Part shown: piece after piece, positions 1 to 9,400 of the stretch
Layout of the letters: each line of letters starts with the position of its first letter
Numbering within the stretch: the stretch's first letter is position 1
Origin: Propionispora sp. 2/2-37
GTDB lineage: Bacteria; Bacillota; Negativicutes; Propionisporales; Propionisporaceae
Length of the DNA stretch: 64,000 nucleotides
Reading direction: 5' to 3'
NCBI RefSeq assembly: GCF_001298735.1
Contig: NZ_CYSP01000010.1
Location: forward strand, 1 to 64,000
Notes under the pieces: generated by a model
Databases searched by the model: none
Told to the model about the DNA's origin: nothing
The model's input: the letters and a program-made list of their open reading frames with translations, nothing else
Translations under genes and position numbers: made by a program

Positions 1-4
1 GGAG

Positions 5-34
5 AAAAAGCACTCACTTTTGTGGGTGCTTTTT
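5..34 (+). terminator. Rho-independent terminator of an upstream gene
   Basis: A 13-bp stem (AAAAAGCACTCAC pairing with GTGGGTGCTTTTT, one G-U pair) closes a TTTT loop and ends in five T. It probably ends a gene lying left of the window, since the first gene here starts at 211. Confidence 0.75.
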
Positions 35-101
35 GCGTTCGGTAGAAAAAATGTTATGTATTATGCCGCTGTCTGGGTTGAGCATGGGAGGAATATTTAT
101 T

Positions 102-140
102 AAAGCACCTTAGAATTTGTGTAGGTGTTTTTTATTTTTT
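102..140 (+). terminator. Second terminator-like hairpin before the glycosyltransferase operon
   Basis: AAAGCACCT pairs with AGGTGTTTT across a 12-base loop and is followed by a run of T. It lies 68 bases downstream of the terminator at 5-34, so it may be a back-up terminator. Confidence 0.5.
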
Positions 141-210
141 ATGGGCATTTCAAAGGAATTTCAAAATGAATATTGCGATAGAAAAGTAACTGTGATTATT
201 GGGAGAATTT

Positions 211-1665
211 ATGATGCTTACCGTTTCGGCATGTGTAATAGCAAAAAATGAAGAAGAAAATATTGTCCGCTGCCTGCAAAGCGTGAAAGAGATAGTCGAA
301 GAAATGATCGTTGTAGATACGGGTTCCACAGATGATACGGTTGAAATTGCAAGAGAGATGGGTGCTAAAATTTTTCATTATACCTGGCAGAATGATTTTG
401 CTGCGGCACGTAATTTTGCCTTAGATAAGGTAAAGGGAGACTGGATTATCTTTCTTGATGCTGATGAGTATATTTTACCAAGCAAGATTAAAAATGTGAG
501 ACCGTTTGTAGAAAATATTCATGCTAGTTTAAACGTTCAATCCATTACCTGTCGGATGGATAATCTGGAAGGGGTTGACGGGCAAGTTAGAACCTCCAAT
601 CCGACAGTAAGAATATTCCGTAATTTGCAGTCAATTCGCTACGAGGGCCGTATCCATGAGAGTATTTTTAATTCCGGAAAACCTGTGCAAACCATCATGG
701 ACGATAAACGTTTAATTGTTATTTGCCATACCGGTTATACCAAAAAAACAATAACTGCCAAAATACAGCGTTATGCAGCTCAAATGGAGGAGGAATTGGC
801 CAATGGTGTTGTACGGGATTTAACTTATTACTATCTAAGTGACGCTTACTGGATACTTGGGCAGTATGAACAGGCAATAGAGTTTGCCTGGCATGCACTT
901 GAACATAAGGTAGCCAATAATCCGCTCGCTTATAAACCTTATGTTATACTAATCCACAGCATGGTCCAATTAAGAAAATATAGTGAGGAGACAATTAGAG
1001 CCATTTGTGAACAGGCGGCAGAGAATTTTCCCCATCATGCCGAGGTAACAATGTATCAGGCACTTTACTACCGGTCGATAGGCCATTACCAACTTTCTTT
1101 AGGACTATTCCTGAAATCGGTTGAAAAATCCGGTAATGACAGTTTAAACAGTGATTTTTACAAGCTGCCGTCAATGGAGTATCCAAGGGCGCTTATAAAC
1201 ATTGCCCAAATGTACACTATGATGAACCGGCCGGCTCAAGCTCTTGAATATTATGTTAAAACCCTACAGCTAGACAAGCGGAATAAGGCCGCTTTTGATG
1301 GTCTGATATCTTTAATTAGAAAACAGGCTCCAGTTGATATCATTTATTTTTTGAATACGCTATATGATATTAAAAATGAAGAAGATATCGGGTTTCTTGT
1401 TTCAAGGCTGTCTAGATTGAAGGTGAGAACGGTAGTAGATTATTACCATAAAATTTGGTATGAAAAGTATGGACATAATGAATTTGTCGGTATGATTCTC
1501 TTGCTTAACGAGAAGTTTGAAAAGGCATTCGAGATATTTACCGTTTCTTTTCAAAAATCCGGTGATTATGGTGCACAATTATTTGCAGTGCTGGCGGCGC
1601 TTATCAGTAGTAATCCAGGCTGGGTAACAGCAAAAGCAGGATTAAATTTCTTTAAAAAAAATTAG
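211..1665 (+). CDS. Family 2 glycosyltransferase with TPR region, N-terminal part of a frameshifted gene
   Basis: The first 90 residues are a GT2 (GT-A fold) domain with DTGSTDDT in the nucleotide-sugar site and the metal-binding motif FLDADE. The rest is helical with TPR-like repeats. It should transfer a sugar from a nucleotide donor in the cytoplasm; donor and acceptor are unknown. The start at 211 is chosen because GGGAG at 201-205 precedes ATG ATG, whereas an upstream in-frame TTG would overlap that ribosome site. The frame ends at 1665 immediately after eight A. A second frame, open without a stop from before the A tract, carries on the TPR sequence to 2134, so this is probably the front part of a protein of about 640 residues. 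Confidence 0.85.
   Translation: MMLTVSACVIAKNEEENIVRCLQSVKEIVEEMIVVDTGSTDDTVEIAREMGAKIFHYTWQNDFAAARNFALDKVKGDWIIFLDADEYILPSKIKNVRPFVENIHASLNVQSITCRMDNLEGVDGQVRTSNPTVRIFRNLQSIRYEGRIHESIFNSGKPVQTIMDDKRLIVICHTGYTKKTITAKIQRYAAQMEEELANGVVRDLTYYYLSDAYWILGQYEQAIEFAWHALEHKVANNPLAYKPYVILIHSMVQLRKYSEETIRAICEQAAENFPHHAEVTMYQALYYRSIGHYQLSLGLFLKSVEKSGNDSLNSDFYKLPSMEYPRALINIAQMYTMMNRPAQALEYYVKTLQLDKRNKAAFDGLISLIRKQAPVDIIYFLNTLYDIKNEEDIGFLVSRLSRLKVRTVVDYYHKIWYEKYGHNEFVGMILLLNEKFEKAFEIFTVSFQKSGDYGAQLFAVLAALISSNPGWVTAKAGLNFFKKN
1654..1661 (+). other. A8 homopolymer at the frameshift between the two glycosyltransferase pieces
   Basis: Eight consecutive A lie four bases before the stop of the upstream frame. 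Removing one A, or slipping across it, joins the upstream reading frame directly to the frame that encodes the C-terminal TPR part. Explanations are a sequencing or assembly indel, a real inactivating mutation, or slippage producing a mixture of products. Confidence 0.7.
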
Positions 1666-1735
1666 TGCCGCTTTCTATCGGGCAAAAGCCGGAATTCAGT
1701 TATCGTCAGATGATTTTTCATGTTATTGTGACCTA

Positions 1736-2134
1736 ATGGTCGAACTGGCTTACCTCGGCAGTACCGATCAATTAGAGCGGTTGTTGCAATTGAAAGCGAA
1801 TTTTTCAGAGGATGTGGATTTTACGCAGGCTGGAGACATATTGTTGTATCAAGGTTTTGTTCATTACGCACTTGATATGTATTTATTTCAAATAAATAGA
1901 GGAGTTCAAGGAGAGTATCCTTGTGGAGAATATTACTGCAAGGCTGGATTCTGCTGCTATAAATTAAAAGATTTTTCAGGGGCCATAACCTGTTTTGGAC
2001 AAGCATTAACGTATGGATATCGTAATCATGATATTTTTGAATTTTTAGAGTGGGTGTATCAACAATGTGATAATGAGGTTATAAAAGAAAAATGTCACAT
2101 ACTGAAAACGGATAATAGTTACATACGAAAATGA
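1736..2134 (+). CDS. TPR-containing C-terminal part of the frameshifted glycosyltransferase
   Basis: This 132-residue frame begins at the first ATG, but the frame is open leftward without a stop through the A8 tract at 1654-1661. It has no ribosome-binding site of its own. It contains a TPR-like helix pair near its end (residues about 65-100). It carries no catalytic motif. The stop TGA overlaps an ATG of the next gene (ATGA at 2131), which suggests coupled translation in the intact operon. It is best read as the tail of the preceding protein rather than as a separate gene. Confidence 0.65.
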   Translation: MVELAYLGSTDQLERLLQLKANFSEDVDFTQAGDILLYQGFVHYALDMYLFQINRGVQGEYPCGEYYCKAGFCCYKLKDFSGAITCFGQALTYGYRNHDIFEFLEWVYQQCDNEVIKEKCHILKTDNSYIRK

Positions 2135-2151
2135 CAAAAGGAATATCGAAA

Positions 2152-5034
2152 ATGGAAACAAGTATTATTATTTTAACTTACAATAAGCTAAAGTACACAA
2201 AAAAATGTATTGAAAGCATTCGTGCGTATACTACGCCGGGGACTTATGAAATCATTGTCGTTGATAATAACTCTACCGATGGAACCGTACAATGGCTGAA
2301 AAAACAACAGGATATCCGGGTGATATTCAATAAGGAAAATAAAGGATTCCCTAAAGGGTGCAACCAAGGAATGGAAGTCGCCCGTGGCAATAATATCATG
2401 CTGCTAAACAATGATGTGATTGTGACTCAATATTGGCTTGACAATCTCTTGAAAGCCTTATACAGTGATCCGCAGATTGGCGCAGTCGGTCCGGTCACAA
2501 ACAATAGTTCCTATGGGCAAAAGATTAATGTTAACTATAAGTCTATTGAACAAATGCAAAACTTTGCTAAAGAGTATAATATTTCTAATCCGATGCGATG
2601 GGATAAAAGGTTAAAACTCATAGGATTTTGCTTGGTATTAAAAAGAGAAGTAATGGATCGTGTGGGCTTATTGGACGAAATGTTTTCTCCGGGCAATTTT
2701 GAAGATGATGACTATTCGGTACGGATCAGGCGGGCAGGGTATCATTTACTGCTTTGTCGTGATACTTTTATTCATCATTTTGGTAATATTTCTTTTCGAG
2801 ATAAAGCAGATGCTTATGGAGACCTGTTACGTCACAATGGTGATTTGTTTGAAAAAAAATGGGGCTATCGAGCAGAATATTCCATGATGGTCCGCAATGA
2901 AATTATTAATTGGATGGATGCTCCCAACGAAGCTTCAGTTCGGGTATTAGAAGTCGGTTGTGCCTGCGGCGGTACTTTGCTGCAGATTAAAAACAAGTAT
3001 GGTAACGCTTCTTTGTTTGGGATTGAGCTAAATGAAAATGCAGCAAAGGATGCCAGCCTTTTTGCTGAAATTTCAGCGGTAGATATTGAAAATGCTGAAT
3101 TGCAGTATCCTAAACGTTTTTTTCATTATATTATTCTGGCAGATGTTTTGGAGCACTTGCGCAATCCGTGGGAAACTGTGAAGCGGCTTTATGAATATCT
3201 GACTCCGGACGGTCAGCTGTTAGCCAGCATTCCCAATGTAATGCATTTTAGTGTTATCCGGCACATGATCAACGGACATTGGACCTATGAGGATGCCGGC
3301 ATACTGGATAAAACTCATTTACGCTTTTTTACATTGGATGAAATACGGAAAATGTTTGTCGCGAGCGGGTTCTCGGATATTCAGTTTGGAGCGACCCACA
3401 CCGAATTATCGGAAGAGGATAAGAATTTTATTAATTCACTTGCAGCTATTACCCAGGAAAAAATGAAACCTCAGTATACAGCATATCAATATCTTGTCAA
3501 AGCTAAAAAAGGCTTTCCCGGAAATGATTTAAAAGCATTGCTTCTGGAAATTGAGCAGGGGAATCATACTGAAGAAAATGTTCAACATGTCAATCACTAT
3601 AAAATCGAATCCGTTTTACATTACATAAGCCTTTATAGTACTGATAAGCTTAAAGTACTGAACCTCATAGCAACTACAAATTATGTTCTCAAGGCTTATG
3701 AGTATATTATTCCTTATTTGCATGCGGCTTTACAAGGTAATCCAACTGATGCCGAGACTTTGTATAATCTTGGTTATGTTCTGTTTATGATGCAAGAGTA
3801 TGATTTGTCACTACGTTATTTGGATCAAATTGTAAATCAGAGCGAAACAGTCCAGTCTTTAATAGAAATAGTAAAAGAGAAAAAGGCTGCTGCCAGGGGA
3901 ACAACAAAAATGATCAGTCATGCATCTGGCAAACGTATGGTCACTTTATTTCCGGAGGCAGAGAATGTTCATTTGGCTAAAGATGTCGGGATGATTCCAT
4001 TTGTACTGTATAAACATTTTGGCTACGATTCTGTCCTGGTTTGCTACCGGAATGGAGATTATCCTTACCTTAGCCAGGAAGTAAATGGATTGAAGATTGA
4101 CTTTCTGGACCGCTATTATAAAGATTCTGCCGGCGATGGGTGTGATTATATTGCAAAGCATGCCGCGGAAATTGACATATTACATCTGTTTCACCTGGAA
4201 AATAGAACGTTACAATGGATAACTCAATACAAATCCTTGAACCCGGAAGGCAAGGTATATCTTAAACTAGATGCGAACATTAGAGCACTTGGTCTGGAAC
4301 TGGACCATGCAGTTTTACACATATTAGGCTTATGCGATCTGATTAGTGTGGAAACGAGGCAATTGTATCAAAAACTCAGCAAGCTATGGCCATTGAAGCT
4401 GGAGTATATCCCCAATGGTTTCTACGATTTTGGTGAGAAAAGAAATGTCAGATGGGAAGAAAAAGACAATATTATTTGTACGGTAGGCCGCATTGGGCTC
4501 CCCGTAAAGGCCAATGAAGTATTGCTTCAGGCTTTTAACTTGGCTTCTTCTTTTATCCCTGACTGGAAGTTAAAGCTTATTGGCCCTGTAGAAAAGGAAT
4601 TTACAGCCTATATTGATCATTTTTTTGCCGAGAATCCTAACTTGGTGGATAAAGTTATTTTTACCGGTGAAATTTCTAATAAACAAATGTTAGATCAGGA
4701 ATACCGAAAAGCTAAGATCTTTTGCATGACTTCCATCATCGAGAGTTTTGGGCTGGTTTTTGTTGAGGCTATAAAAAATGGCTGCTTTGTTGTTACCACG
4801 AAAGTCTCGGCAGCCAATGATATTACCGATAATGGCAAATATGGATATTTCTTTGAGGCTGGCGATGCCAATCAGCTGTCACAGCATCTGATTGCACTTT
4901 GCAATAACCAGGAATTTCCCAGGTCGGTTTGTGGGAGTATCCAGGCATACGCCTATAACCATTTCCATTGGGTCAATATATGTGAAAAGATACTTAAGGC
5001 CTTGCTGTCTGCCGGCGATACAGGTATGAGGTAA
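2152..5034 (+). CDS. Multidomain glycosyltransferase: GT2 - SAM methyltransferase - TPR - GT4
   Basis: Four modules are visible. Residues 1 to about 260 form a GT2 domain (SIIILTYN, VVDNNSTDGT, LLNNDV). Residues about 270-430 form a class I SAM methyltransferase (VLEVGCACGGT, then LADVLEHLRNP). A TPR stretch follows at about 480-580. The C-terminal about 320 residues form a GT4-like glycosyltransferase (TVGRIG, ESFGLVFVEA). It probably adds and methylates sugars on a surface glycan or protein. The start at 2152 has AAAGGA about 10 bases upstream; an in-frame ATG at 2131 overlapping the previous stop is the alternative. Proximity to flagellar genes makes flagellin glycosylation possible, but nothing in the sequence proves the acceptor. 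Confidence 0.85.
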   Translation: METSIIILTYNKLKYTKKCIESIRAYTTPGTYEIIVVDNNSTDGTVQWLKKQQDIRVIFNKENKGFPKGCNQGMEVARGNNIMLLNNDVIVTQYWLDNLLKALYSDPQIGAVGPVTNNSSYGQKINVNYKSIEQMQNFAKEYNISNPMRWDKRLKLIGFCLVLKREVMDRVGLLDEMFSPGNFEDDDYSVRIRRAGYHLLLCRDTFIHHFGNISFRDKADAYGDLLRHNGDLFEKKWGYRAEYSMMVRNEIINWMDAPNEASVRVLEVGCACGGTLLQIKNKYGNASLFGIELNENAAKDASLFAEISAVDIENAELQYPKRFFHYIILADVLEHLRNPWETVKRLYEYLTPDGQLLASIPNVMHFSVIRHMINGHWTYEDAGILDKTHLRFFTLDEIRKMFVASGFSDIQFGATHTELSEEDKNFINSLAAITQEKMKPQYTAYQYLVKAKKGFPGNDLKALLLEIEQGNHTEENVQHVNHYKIESVLHYISLYSTDKLKVLNLIATTNYVLKAYEYIIPYLHAALQGNPTDAETLYNLGYVLFMMQEYDLSLRYLDQIVNQSETVQSLIEIVKEKKAAARGTTKMISHASGKRMVTLFPEAENVHLAKDVGMIPFVLYKHFGYDSVLVCYRNGDYPYLSQEVNGLKIDFLDRYYKDSAGDGCDYIAKHAAEIDILHLFHLENRTLQWITQYKSLNPEGKVYLKLDANIRALGLELDHAVLHILGLCDLISVETRQLYQKLSKLWPLKLEYIPNGFYDFGEKRNVRWEEKDNIICTVGRIGLPVKANEVLLQAFNLASSFIPDWKLKLIGPVEKEFTAYIDHFFAENPNLVDKVIFTGEISNKQMLDQEYRKAKIFCMTSIIESFGLVFVEAIKNGCFVVTTKVSAANDITDNGKYGYFFEAGDANQLSQHLIALCNNQEFPRSVCGSIQAYAYNHFHWVNICEKILKALLSAGDTGMR

Positions 5035-5119
5035 AATAAGTTTTGTAGTAAAGCTGAAGAAAGAATATTGCTGCGGCAAATGGTTTGTGTGTCGCTCAAA
5101 CTCGCTCATTTATAAAATT

Positions 5120-5160
5120 ACCGGAACCTTCACATGGGTATTTGTGAAAGGTTCCGGTTT
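5120..5160 (+). terminator. Terminator of the glycosyltransferase operon
   Basis: CCGGAACCTTCACA pairs with TTGTGAAAGGTTCCGG (one bulge) and is followed by TTTTAGTTT. It lies 86 bases after the large glycosyltransferase. Confidence 0.7.
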
Positions 5161-5268
5161 TAGTTTGAAATATATTCATCCAGTTGAGCTTTTTATCTTT
5201 GATCGCGAATAGTAGCGCTACTGTTGTTAGATTATTTCCTCGCAGGATCGTAAGGAGCACCTGTTGGT

Positions 5269-5412
5269 ATGCTGGCCGGTAATGCGATATCAACCGCATT
5301 TTCCGGTAATCCCCAGGAGTTTTCCGAGGAGACAAAATATAATTTCTATGCAGAGGTTTTGTGTAATAAAGACAATGAAAAAGTTATCAAGCGTTGTAAT
5401 AGGACATACTAA
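5269..5412 (+). CDS. Possible small protein of unknown function (47 aa)
   Basis: AAGGAG at 5252-5257 precedes an ATG by 11 bases and opens a 47-codon frame rich in charged residues. There is no recognisable domain or membrane segment. The 410 bases between the upstream terminator and potA hold nothing else I can support; overlapping frames here do not resemble known proteins. It may be a real small gene or gene debris. Confidence 0.25.
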   Translation: MLAGNAISTAFSGNPQEFSEETKYNFYAEVLCNKDNEKVIKRCNRTY

Positions 5413-5574
5413 AAGCTGGAATGGCGTATGTAAAATTAAGATAATGTTTACTCGGATGATAAAGGATTTTGACAGCATACAGCGAATACTAGCAAAGTTA
5501 AAAAGGATATACTCTAAGTAACTAAACAAACTGGAATGTTTTTATGTTCTTGGCGTGGCAGGAGGAGATAGTAT

Positions 5575-6639
5575 TTGCCTGATAATATGGTGCAACTTGT
5601 GAATGTAGTAAAAGAATTCGAAGATAATGTTGCCGTAAACCAGCTTTCCATTGATATCCGGCGTGGGGAGTTTTTAACCCTGCTCGGACCCAGCGGCTGT
5701 GGTAAGACAACCGCCCTGCGGATGATTGCGGGCTTTGAGCAGCCAACTAAAGGGGATATATTCCTTGATGGTGAGAATGTGGTCGGCAAGCCTGCCTACA
5801 AGCGTGTTGTAAATACCGTTTTTCAAAATTACGCGCTGTTTCCCCATATGAATGTTGCGGAAAATGTTGCGTTTGGCTTAAAAATGAAGAAAATTCCCAA
5901 ACCGGAAATAAAACAACAGGTTGACAATATGCTGCGAATGGTGCAGTTGGAAGAGTATAGTGAACGGCGTCCCGATCAGTTAAGCGGGGGGCAAAAGCAG
6001 CGGGTGGCTATTGCCCGGGCCTTAGCTACCAATCCCAAGGTGTTATTGCTGGATGAGCCGCTGGGAGCGCTGGATTTGAAGCTGCGCAAGCAGATGCAAC
6101 TGGAACTGAAGCATTTGCAGCAGAAGCTGGGAATCACCTTTATTTTTGTTACCCATGACCAGGAAGAGGCACTCATTATGTCGGACCGGATTGGGGTTAT
6201 GAATCAAGGGCGGCTGGAGCAATTGGGTACACCTGATGAAATTTATGATAACCCGGCTACGGTTTTTGTTGCCGACTTTATTGGTGAAACCAATCTGTTT
6301 CATTCGGTGATTTCTTCCGTAGAGGGAGAAACTGCCTGGGTGGAAGTGGAAAGCCAAAGAATACCGGTACATGGACGGCAACTGAAAGCCGGAGAGAAAA
6401 TCTGCCTATCGGTGCGGCCGGAACGTATTCAGCTTACCGGTCAACCGACCGAGGTTGGTTTTGCCTTCCGGGCCAGACTAAAGGAACGTATTTTTGTAGG
6501 GACGGCCTTAAAAACAGTCGTCATTTTAGATACAGGTAAAGAAGTGGTGGTGAGCGAGCCGGCTCATACCCCTATAGAAGCAGGAGAAATGTATGTGTCC
6601 TGGCCTGTTCAGGCAGCGGTGGTGATAAAAACTGAATAA
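5575..6639 (+). CDS. potA: Spermidine/putrescine ABC transporter ATP-binding protein
   Basis: This is the ATPase of a polyamine importer. Walker A GPSGCGKTT (residues 38-46), the signature LSGGQKQRVA (136-145), Walker B VLLLDEP (156-162) and the H-loop THDQEEA are all intact. A C-terminal TOBE region of about 110 residues carries the usual SVRPERI sequence. Length (354 aa) fits PotA. The start is a TTG at 5575 preceded by AGGAGGAGA; ATG at 5587 is the alternative. It opens the potABCD operon: potB follows after 4 bases and the four genes are all on this strand. The membrane partners are PotB and PotC; PotD delivers substrate. Confidence 0.95.
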   Translation: MPDNMVQLVNVVKEFEDNVAVNQLSIDIRRGEFLTLLGPSGCGKTTALRMIAGFEQPTKGDIFLDGENVVGKPAYKRVVNTVFQNYALFPHMNVAENVAFGLKMKKIPKPEIKQQVDNMLRMVQLEEYSERRPDQLSGGQKQRVAIARALATNPKVLLLDEPLGALDLKLRKQMQLELKHLQQKLGITFIFVTHDQEEALIMSDRIGVMNQGRLEQLGTPDEIYDNPATVFVADFIGETNLFHSVISSVEGETAWVEVESQRIPVHGRQLKAGEKICLSVRPERIQLTGQPTEVGFAFRARLKERIFVGTALKTVVILDTGKEVVVSEPAHTPIEAGEMYVSWPVQAAVVIKTE

Positions 6640-6643
6640 GAAA

Positions 6644-7480
6644 ATGCCGTTACTAACCCTTTCGCCGTTTGTGGTTTGGATGACCGTTTTTTTAACAGCG
6701 CCGCTACTGTTAGTGCTCATTGTAAGTTTCTGTCAGCGAAGTGCCTATGGCGAGATCCAGTATGTATTTACGCTGGCGAACTACAGCCGAATGCTTGACC
6801 CGCTTTTCCTTAATATAGGCTGGAGTTCGTTTATTGTATCCTTGGCGACAACCGTTTTATGCCTGGTGCTGGGCTATCCCTTTGCTTACTTTATAGCGCG
6901 TGCCCCCAAGCGTTACCGTATTTTTCTGTTGATGCTTACCATTATTCCCTTTTGGACAAATTCTCTGGTTAGAACGTATGCCTGGATTATGCTGCTCCGG
7001 ACAGAGGGCATTATCAATTCGTATTTGTTGGCATTGGGGTTTGTTGATAAACCCTTGGCCATGCTGTATAATCAGGAGGCTGTCTTATTGGGGATGGTTT
7101 ATACCTTGTTTCCATTTATGGTGCTGCCCCTGTATGCGTCCATTGAAAAGATGGACCGGACTTATCTCGAAGCTGCCGCCGATCTGGGGGCCAATCCGGT
7201 TTATTCGTTTTTTAAAGTAACGCTGCCTTTAACTTTGCCGGGCATTGTTGCCGGATCCTTGCTGGTGTTTGTGCCGACTCTAGGTTATTTCTTTATCCCG
7301 GATTTGATGGGCGGCAGCAAGATTATGCTGATCAGCAATATGATTAAGAATCAGTTCCTGACAGCCAGAGACTGGCCGTTTGGTTCGGCATTATCCATTG
7401 TCTTAATTGTACTGACCTTGGCGTTAATTGCGCTGTACATGCGTGTATTAAGAAAAGAAAAAGATCCGGAGGTGTTTTAG
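6644..7480 (+). CDS. potB: Spermidine/putrescine ABC transporter permease PotB
   Basis: Inner-membrane permease of the BPD (MetI-like) family with about six hydrophobic segments. The EAA loop that docks on PotA is visible as EAAADLGANP around residue 182. Length (278 aa) matches PotB. It begins 4 bases after the potA stop with only a weak ribosome site, suggesting translational coupling, and its stop abuts the start of potC. Confidence 0.93.
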   Translation: MPLLTLSPFVVWMTVFLTAPLLLVLIVSFCQRSAYGEIQYVFTLANYSRMLDPLFLNIGWSSFIVSLATTVLCLVLGYPFAYFIARAPKRYRIFLLMLTIIPFWTNSLVRTYAWIMLLRTEGIINSYLLALGFVDKPLAMLYNQEAVLLGMVYTLFPFMVLPLYASIEKMDRTYLEAAADLGANPVYSFFKVTLPLTLPGIVAGSLLVFVPTLGYFFIPDLMGGSKIMLISNMIKNQFLTARDWPFGSALSIVLIVLTLALIALYMRVLRKEKDPEVF

Positions 7481-8260
7481 TTGAAGCAGAAACGGTTTCA
7501 ATGGGCATCTGCCGTTTATCTCTTTTTCGGTTTTTTGTTTTTGTATGCTCCCATTATTATGCTGGTTATTTTTTCTTTTAATGATTCTAAAGTGAATGCA
7601 GTGTGGACAGGGTTCACTTTTAAATGGTATATGCAGCTTTTTTCCAATCAGGCCGTGTTGGAGGCGGCAGAGAATAGTCTGATTATTGCTTTGGTGAGTA
7701 CGGTCGTTGCTGTCATGCTGGGAACGGTCACGGCAGTAGGCATGTATAAGTCTGCATTTAAGGGGAAAGGCGCGCTGGATGCCTTGCTGTACATACCTAT
7801 CGTAATCCCGGAGATTGTTTTGGGTATAGCCCTTTTGGCACTTTTTTCCCTGTTTAAAATCAGTTTAGGGATGCTTACTTTGATTATAGCGCATATTACC
7901 TTTTGTTTGCCGTTTGTTGTTTTGGTAGTCCGTGCCAGGATTCAGGGATTTGATTCTTCTTTGGAAGAGGCGGCCATGGATTTGGGCGCCAATCCCTGGC
8001 AAACATTTATGCAGGTGACATTCCCGATTATTTTGCCGGGCATTGTGGCCGGTGCGTTATTGGCGTTGACATTATCACTGGATGATGTCATTATCAGCTT
8101 CTTTGTAGCCGGACCGGCCAATGTGACACTGCCGCTGAAAGTATTTTCCATGGTGAGAGCGGGTGTCAGCCCGGAAATCAATGCCCTGTCTACTTTATTG
8201 CTGGTCATTGTGATCCCTTTGGCCCTGATTGCCGAAAGATTGCGGCATAACAACAGGTAA
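7481..8260 (+). CDS. potC: Spermidine/putrescine ABC transporter permease PotC
   Basis: The second permease subunit, with about six membrane segments and the EAA motif EEAAMDLGANPW near residue 163. Translation starts at TTG 7481, directly after the potB stop, with GGAGGTG just upstream. PotB and PotC should form the channel through which polyamine passes. Length (259 aa) is normal. Confidence 0.93.
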   Translation: MKQKRFQWASAVYLFFGFLFLYAPIIMLVIFSFNDSKVNAVWTGFTFKWYMQLFSNQAVLEAAENSLIIALVSTVVAVMLGTVTAVGMYKSAFKGKGALDALLYIPIVIPEIVLGIALLALFSLFKISLGMLTLIIAHITFCLPFVVLVVRARIQGFDSSLEEAAMDLGANPWQTFMQVTFPIILPGIVAGALLALTLSLDDVIISFFVAGPANVTLPLKVFSMVRAGVSPEINALSTLLLVIVIPLALIAERLRHNNR

Positions 8261-8292
8261 TGCAATACAAAGATTTCTTTAGGAGGATGGAA

Positions 8293-9369
8293 ATGTCAAA
8301 AAAAATACCAGGTAGTTTTTTTGTGGTTCTTTTAGTCGTTTTTATGAGCCTGTTTTTGCTGGCAGGCTGTGGCGGCAGTGCCGGCAACAAGCAGGCTGCG
8401 GAGCAGAAAGATACCGAGCTCAATTTGTTTATTTGGTCGGAGTATATACCGCAGTCGGTTATTGACAAGTTTGAAAAAAAATACGGGATCAAGGTCAACT
8501 ATACGACTTACTCGTCCAACGAGGAGATGCTGGCCAAACTTTCAGCCGGAGCTTCTCAGTATGATCTGTCGGTAGCTACTGATTATATGGTGGAAATTCT
8601 GCATAAGCAGGAACTGATGCAGCCATTGGAATTAAGCAATATTCCTAACTTTAAAAATATCGGCGATGAGTTTAAAAATATCGCAGCCGATCCGGGCAAC
8701 AAGTACACCGTGCCGTATATGTGGGGGGCGGTACCCATTGCTGTGAATACCGAAAAGGTCAAAGCACCGGTAACCTCCTATAAGGATTTATGGCGGCCGG
8801 AATTTGAAAATTCTTTGGTTGTGCTAGATGATCAACGGGCAATTATCGGGGCGGCTTTGAAAAAACTAGGATATTCTTTAAATGAAACTGATCCGGCAAA
8901 ACTGGAGCAGGCTAAGGCAGAGCTAAAGAAATTGATGCCGAATATCAAGTCTTTTGACAGTGACAGTCCCAAAACGCTGTTAATTAACGGCGAGGCCAAA
9001 GCGGCTTTGGTTTGGGGTGCCGAAGTATCACTGGCCGCCCGTGAAAACAAAAATATTAAAGTGGTGTTCCCGGAAGAGGGCATGTATTTATGGCAGGATA
9101 ATTTCTTTGTTCCCAAGGGGGCACCGCATCAAAAAGCGGCGGAACTGTTTATTAATTTTATTCTGGAACCGGAAATCAGTGCGGAGATATCGCAGGCCTT
9201 TCCTTATGCTAATCCCAATGTGGCTGCACATAGTCTGATTGACAAGGCTATTATGGAAGATAAAGCGGTGTATCCGCCCAAGGAAGAACTGGCTAAAGGA
9301 GAACATTTAAGAGACGTGGGCGAGGCGACTACGATTTTTGACCGGATTTGGTCGGAAGTGAAACAATAA
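8293..9369 (+). CDS. potD: Spermidine/putrescine-binding lipoprotein PotD
   Basis: Extracellular substrate-binding protein of the importer. It has a lipoprotein signal with lipobox LAGC at about residue 25, then the PotD/PotF fold (LNLFIWSEYIP, PYMWGAVPIAVN, FDRIWSEVK). The start at 8293 is chosen because AGGAGG at 8281-8286 lies six bases upstream; an in-frame ATG at 8260 overlaps the potC stop and would put extra charged residues before the signal. It is the last gene of the operon. Binding of spermidine rather than putrescine cannot be decided from the sequence alone. Confidence 0.93.
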   Translation: MSKKIPGSFFVVLLVVFMSLFLLAGCGGSAGNKQAAEQKDTELNLFIWSEYIPQSVIDKFEKKYGIKVNYTTYSSNEEMLAKLSAGASQYDLSVATDYMVEILHKQELMQPLELSNIPNFKNIGDEFKNIAADPGNKYTVPYMWGAVPIAVNTEKVKAPVTSYKDLWRPEFENSLVVLDDQRAIIGAALKKLGYSLNETDPAKLEQAKAELKKLMPNIKSFDSDSPKTLLINGEAKAALVWGAEVSLAARENKNIKVVFPEEGMYLWQDNFFVPKGAPHQKAAELFINFILEPEISAEISQAFPYANPNVAAHSLIDKAIMEDKAVYPPKEELAKGEHLRDVGEATTIFDRIWSEVKQ

Positions 9370-9400
9370 TATCCGGACGTATGACAAAGGGGGAGATTAC

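Noticed and set aside
5264-5521. 85-codon frame between the glycosyltransferase operon and potA
   Set aside because: No ribosome site at its start, unusual composition and no family resemblance; the 47-codon frame with AAGGAG nearby is the better, though weak, candidate.
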